From NCBI GenBank assembly GCA_030765065.1, contig CM060988.1, positions 197,282,565 to 197,346,564 on the forward strand: a stretch of DNA of 64,000 nucleotides. Direction: 5' to 3'. The stretch is from Deroplatys truncata. Lineage: Eukaryota; Arthropoda; Insecta; Mantodea; Mantidae. Shown in pieces: positions 56,101-62,100 of the stretch; positions within the stretch are counted from its first letter, which is position 1, and each line of letters begins with the position of its first letter. The translations under genes and the position numbers were made by a program. The notes beneath the pieces were generated by a model that saw nothing but the letters and a program-made list of their open reading frames with translations, was not told where the DNA came from and searched no databases.

Positions 56101-59100
56101 TTATTTCTCTTTTCACACGACATATATAAATAATTAACCCTCTTACGTTCCAATACATTTCTCTGCATTTCCCCTTTAACTATCCAGCATTTACTATTTA
56201 TCATCATTGGCTTCTGTTTCACCTTTATCTTCATTGTTGTATGGTTTCAGCATCTCAATATGGAACTTTCCAATGCTTTTTCGAGTTGTTGGATTACATA
56301 ACTCATATGTATTTGTTCCATATACTTCAACAACTTCATATGGTCCATGGTATTTGAGAAACATTCGCCAATAAAGTTTATTTGCTTTATCCGACAATTT
56401 CTTGGTTTTAACCAAAACTAAATCTCCTATTTTGATCCTCCATTCCTTTCTCTTCTTTTGTTCATGTTTAATTTTTCTTTTTATGGCCTTATTCTTCATC
56501 CTCTCGAATGCTTTTCGGAACATCTCTGCTTCTGTTTGTGGTATCGAGTGAGCATCTGGAATGGCTTCTGGAATTTTCTTACAAATTGTATTGATCTTCT
56601 TTCCTAACTTAAGTTCACATGGTTTGTATCCGGTCACATTGTTTACGGTTTCATTTAGTAGATTCTGAACGAAATTCTCGTATCCATACCATTGGGTTTG
56701 TTTTCGATGACACAGCACCCTCAAATAATTTGAAATTTCCTTAATTTCCCTCTCCACTGGGTTGGAGTTCGGTCTGTATCTTGATGAAAAATATTGTTTA
56801 ATGCCATTTTCTTTCAGTCCATCCATAAATTTTTTTCCTGTGAAGTACGAAGCATTATCACTCAATACAGATTGGATAGGTCCTTCTTCTATCACATATG
56901 ACTTGAGTAGTCTATTCAAACATGCTAAACCTGTAGGTTTTCTCAAAGGGTAAATTCTTACATATTTGCTGAATATATCATAACAGACAAATATATATTT
57001 ATTTCCAAAAATTTATAAATTTTCGAACTTTCTGACGCAATTTGGATATGTATAAATTTTCTAAAATCATAGAAGTTGTCCGGTCCGTCCCTGAGTGTGC
57101 TAACCCTTCGTGAAAATTCTTAATTAGTTCCTTTTCCATGCTTTTCGGAACCATTACCTTCCAACTAGGCATTTCTTTTCCATGCTTCTTGTATAATGTC
57201 CCATCCCGAATTGCTACAATTTCTTTCTTTGCCTCTTCAATTAGTGGTGCCTTTTCTTTAAGTTCTAATAATTTTGCGTCCTCATTTTGAATTTCCCCTA
57301 TATTTTTCAATTTTCTAATCATTTCTTTGCTTAAAGGAATTTCAATTGTCAATATTTTGACTTCATTTCGAGGCCTTTCAATATTTTCGGGAATTTGTGG
57401 GTTGTAGTTCAATCTTGATAGCAAATCACTGAAGGTATTATTTTTGCCAGGAATGTGTATAATCTCAATATCGAATGCAGATATTGCATGAATGTATCTA
57501 GCAAGTTTTCCACTACATAATCTACACCGTTGTATGAAAGTTAAGCTGATGTGGTCTGAATATACTTTCACCTTTTGCTGATAAATATAGGTTTTAAAAC
57601 GAATTAATGAGAAATATAGTGCTCCAATTTCTGAGTTACTGAAGAATTTCGCTCAATATTTGTAAGTCCTCTAGAAGCTGTACTAATGACGTGAAAGTCA
57701 TTGTTGATGTCTCGCTGTCCTAAAATTCCGGCGTATCCTTGCATTGATGCGTCGACATAAATCTCATATTCCAAATCTTCTCTGGGCCTCTCGAGTAATA
57801 TGGACTTAGCAAAGAGTTCTTTTACTCTCTCAAAACATTTTTGATGATCGTCTGTCCATTTCCACTTATTGTTCTTTCGGAGTAGCTGCCGCAGTGGTTC
57901 TATTTCAGCCGAATATCTTGGTACAAACTTACTCTGAAAGTTCAATACCCCTAAGAGACGTCTAATTTGCTTTACGTTCCTTGGTGGTGGAATTTTCATT
58001 ATTGCTTCTATTCTTTTCTGATCAGGTCTTATACCTCGTTCATCCACTACATAACCCAGAAAATTTATTTCCTTGACACAAAATTTTGATTTTAGTATGT
58101 TCACAGTCATACCATGTTGTTGCAGTTTATTTAACACATAATGGACATTATTCATGTGTTCTTCAAATGTTTGACTAATGATTAGGAAGTCGTCAATATA
58201 CTTTATTAAAAAGTCATCTGCAGAATTTCCAAAGATACTGTGAATGGCTCTCAAAAATCCACTTCCTGAGTTCTTTAAACCAAAAGGATTTACACAAAAA
58301 CGATACTGGATCCCCGAGTATTGAAATGAAGTGTAATCACGCACTTGTGGATCTAATTCCACTTGCCAATATGAAGCAGTGAGGTCAATGGATGTCAGAA
58401 ATCTCCCTCTTGAAAGTTTCGTAATTAATTGTTCAATTCCTTCACTTTGAAAATGATCAGGCTTCATATACTTGTTGACATATCTACCGTCTAATGTTAA
58501 TCTCAAACTACCATCTCGTTTAATACTCCAGCAGATTGAATTTATGTACTGAGAATTGCTTTGCTCAATAATCCCATTTTCTAACATGCTATTTATTAGT
58601 TGTCTAGCTTTGTCCCGAAGACTTATAGGTAAATTGTCATACTTGTGCCTATATGGTGGTACGTCTTCTACTTGAAATGTATGCTGATATACATTACATC
58701 TGCCTGGGATATTACTAAATACTGAACTATTGTTCATCAAAACATCATGAAGGATTTGTTTTTGCATAATCGTAATATTATAAGCTTCTTCACACTTGTA
58801 TATTATTTCTTCATTTCTCTTCTCTATCCAGCTGTTGTCTGTCTCGCTCACATGGTCGTCTTTTGTTTGGATTGTAAATTCCTCTACTTTCTCTGGCATT
58901 TCTATTAGCTGTTGAAAATATGGCGTGGTATTCCCTTCATATTCTGTGACTACCTGCTTTATCTGACTATTTGTATCAGTCTCTGTTATTTGTACAAAAA
59001 ACTCTTGGTCACAAAGATTTTTCTCATCCTTTGTCATCTCAATCACAGAAACTTTCTCTTTTATAAAAGGTACCTTTATTTCTCTATCTTCTTTTGTTAT

Positions 59101-62100
59101 TTTTAACTCTTCATGTTTAAAATCTATACGTGCTTCATATTCATGTAGGAAGTCACAGCCTATAATTATGTCACAAATCAGATGGTTTACAATTAGAAAC
59201 ATAACCTCAAAATTCTCTCCGCCGATAAGTATGCTAAGTAGAGCTTGTGTTTTTATGACCTGTGTCATTCTTCCAATTGCAACACGACAAACTAAATTAC
59301 TAGTGGGAAGAGCTATAATTTTGTTACTTTCATTAATTAAATTTATGTAAAATTTCTGTGAGCAAATTGAAGCTGACGAACCAGAATCTATAGTTGCAAT
59401 GATCTCTTTCTTCGCAATTTCCATCCTAACATGAGGTGACTCAAAATTTTCTCCCTTATCTTTTGTTGCTGTAATCTTATTACAGGGTGTGTGTGTAGGC
59501 ATATTATTTGTATTGGTAATGGATACTGAATTATTAAAGACGTCCTGAGAACCTACTGCACAGGAGTCTATTAACAGTTTTCCTGCTTATTTCCATGTTC
59601 ACGTACAGGACTGCCATTCCTAACAGGTGCTAAATCTATCTCATTGTCGCTACCATTGTTTTGAGTTCCCCTTCCTTGAGTTCGAAATCCTCGATTTCTT
59701 AAATTATGTCCCCTTGGCACATAATTTTCTTGCCGTTCCTCAGATCTTTCCCGGTTATTGTTTTCCCTCCAGTGAGTGAAATTTCCCCTTTGTCTAATGT
59801 ACCGCCTTCCATAATTTTGCCCTCTTTCAGGCAATCTATCTGTCCTGACATAATTTATTTGTTCCTGTCGACCTGGTCTCCCATCTATCCTCGATCTTTC
59901 AAATTGTGGAACGTATGATTGATACCGTTGTCTGGTATTATTTTCATGACGCCTGTCTTGTCCTCTACTTTGCTGATAACTACCTTGGTAATTTCTTCTA
60001 TCTCGCACATCTAACAATCTATGTTCCCACTCTCGAGATGTATCTTCTTCCTGTTGTTCCAAAGCTGTCATTAATTCTGTCATCTCATAGATGCTACGTG
60101 GTTTTGCAATTAATAAGTAATTTTGTATCCTTAAAGGATAATGCCTTGCGAGCAAACTCACAAAATCTTCCTCATTGATTGGAGGTGACAAGTTCCTAAC
60201 CTGACTTGCATGTTTCAGTAAGTAATCAGTCATTGATATTCCCTCTCGTGGATTAAATTGACCATGACTAAGCATTGCTCGAATTCTGTGCTGTACCGTA
60301 ACATTCCAAAATCTGTTCATGAATAACCTCTTAAAGGATTCATATGAAATTTCACCCCCTGATACCATTTGTAACCAATCTAAAGTTTTCTGGTCCAAAC
60401 ATCTTTTGACAACTATCATTTTCAATGCTTCAGGTATCTTTTTAATTTGAAAATACTCTGATAATTCTGCAATGAACTGTACTGGACTGGAGTTTTCATT
60501 AAATTTTGGAAGTAGAAAATCACTTAAGATATGATTGTAATTTTGCAAATTCCCTACTCCCATATTTAAATTCTCTAGTGTTACTTGTGCACTCTGAGTT
60601 TCAGCATTAGCTATAGATGAAGCTGCAGCATCACTCACATTATTTGTCAAACCTGATGAACTACCTCTATCATTATTTTGTACATCTGATACATTCACAT
60701 CACATATATTTACCCTTGAATTCAATTCTAACCTATTTACAGTACCTTGCAGATTTTCTATTGTCTGTTCCAATTTTTTATTATTCTCATTTTGAACAGC
60801 TTGGTGTTTGTTAATTTCAGAAGTTAGCTTTTGATTCAAATCTATAGACAAAACTTTAACTTCTTCAGACAATTTATTTCTCTGTGTTTCTGACTCCTTC
60901 TGAATTTCAGATATTTCCCCTCTGAAATTAACTTGCACCTGAATTAAATCTGCATTTGTAGCCTCCATCATCTCTCTTAACTCATTTGAAATGCTACTCA
61001 TTCGGCTACCTAACTCTGTACATTTTACATCAACATGCTCTATTTTATTATTAACCTCACTTTTTTGGTTAGATATTTCCCTGCTCATGTCTAACATTTT
61101 CTTTGAAACTTCCCCTATCTCATTTGCTATCATTTCCTGATTTTCATTTCTCATTCTCATCATACTACTATCTAGCTCCATGAATTTCTTTTCAATCTCT
61201 TCCCTATTTTGATCTAATTTATGCTGTAATTTCTCATTACTCTTACCAATTTCTTCTCTTAATTGATCTGTAATACTCTTGCCAATATCTTCCCTCAATT
61301 CTTTCTTATTCTGATCTAGTTTTTGTACTAAACTCCTATCAATATCTTCTCTTAATTCCCTATTATTCTTTTCCATATTCTGAGTTAGTTTTTGTTCTAA
61401 TTTCTCAATATTCTTTTGCATATTATCATTCATATTTCTCAGCATTTCCATCACGATACTAGCATCAAAATTAACATTTCCTGCTGTTCTATTCTCACTT
61501 TCTGCACTAACATTTCCTCCCTCAAATTCTACAGTGTTTGAGCTATTTTCTGTAACCTGTATTGAATTACAGCTAACTGTTACATTATCCCCTTCCATCA
61601 TTGTTTCTTCAATATTATTAGTAGCCATTGTTTTCTTTATCCTACCACTCCTCAAGTACATTTGAATGTTATAATTTGGTTTTTTTAAAAAAAAATTACT
61701 ATGCTCTGACCTTTTGTGATGCTGTCTGTTGCTGTTACTTTGATGTCCAGCTTCCTGCCCCTCTCTCCTAGGTTATATGTTGCTTCTGCGTTGTATTACG
61801 ATGAATCTACGTCATTTTGTTGTTTTGTAGTTGAATTCCCCTGTTGCCTTTTAATCTCGGAATTACGATGTCCAATCTTCCACGTAGTCTGTCGTCCCTT
61901 TTGTTGTTTCTGGAATCTGCGTCTTGTAGTTCAGTTCACTTCTCCATTCGCCCCTTCCTGGTCATCTCACTTCTTCCTGGTTAATTCTGCCCCTTCCTGG
62001 TTATTCTGCTCCTTTCCTGGTCATCGTGTTCCTTTCCTGGTCACTTTGCCCCACGTTGGGCGCCAATTTGTTACGGTATTACTTATAATGTTATTACTTG

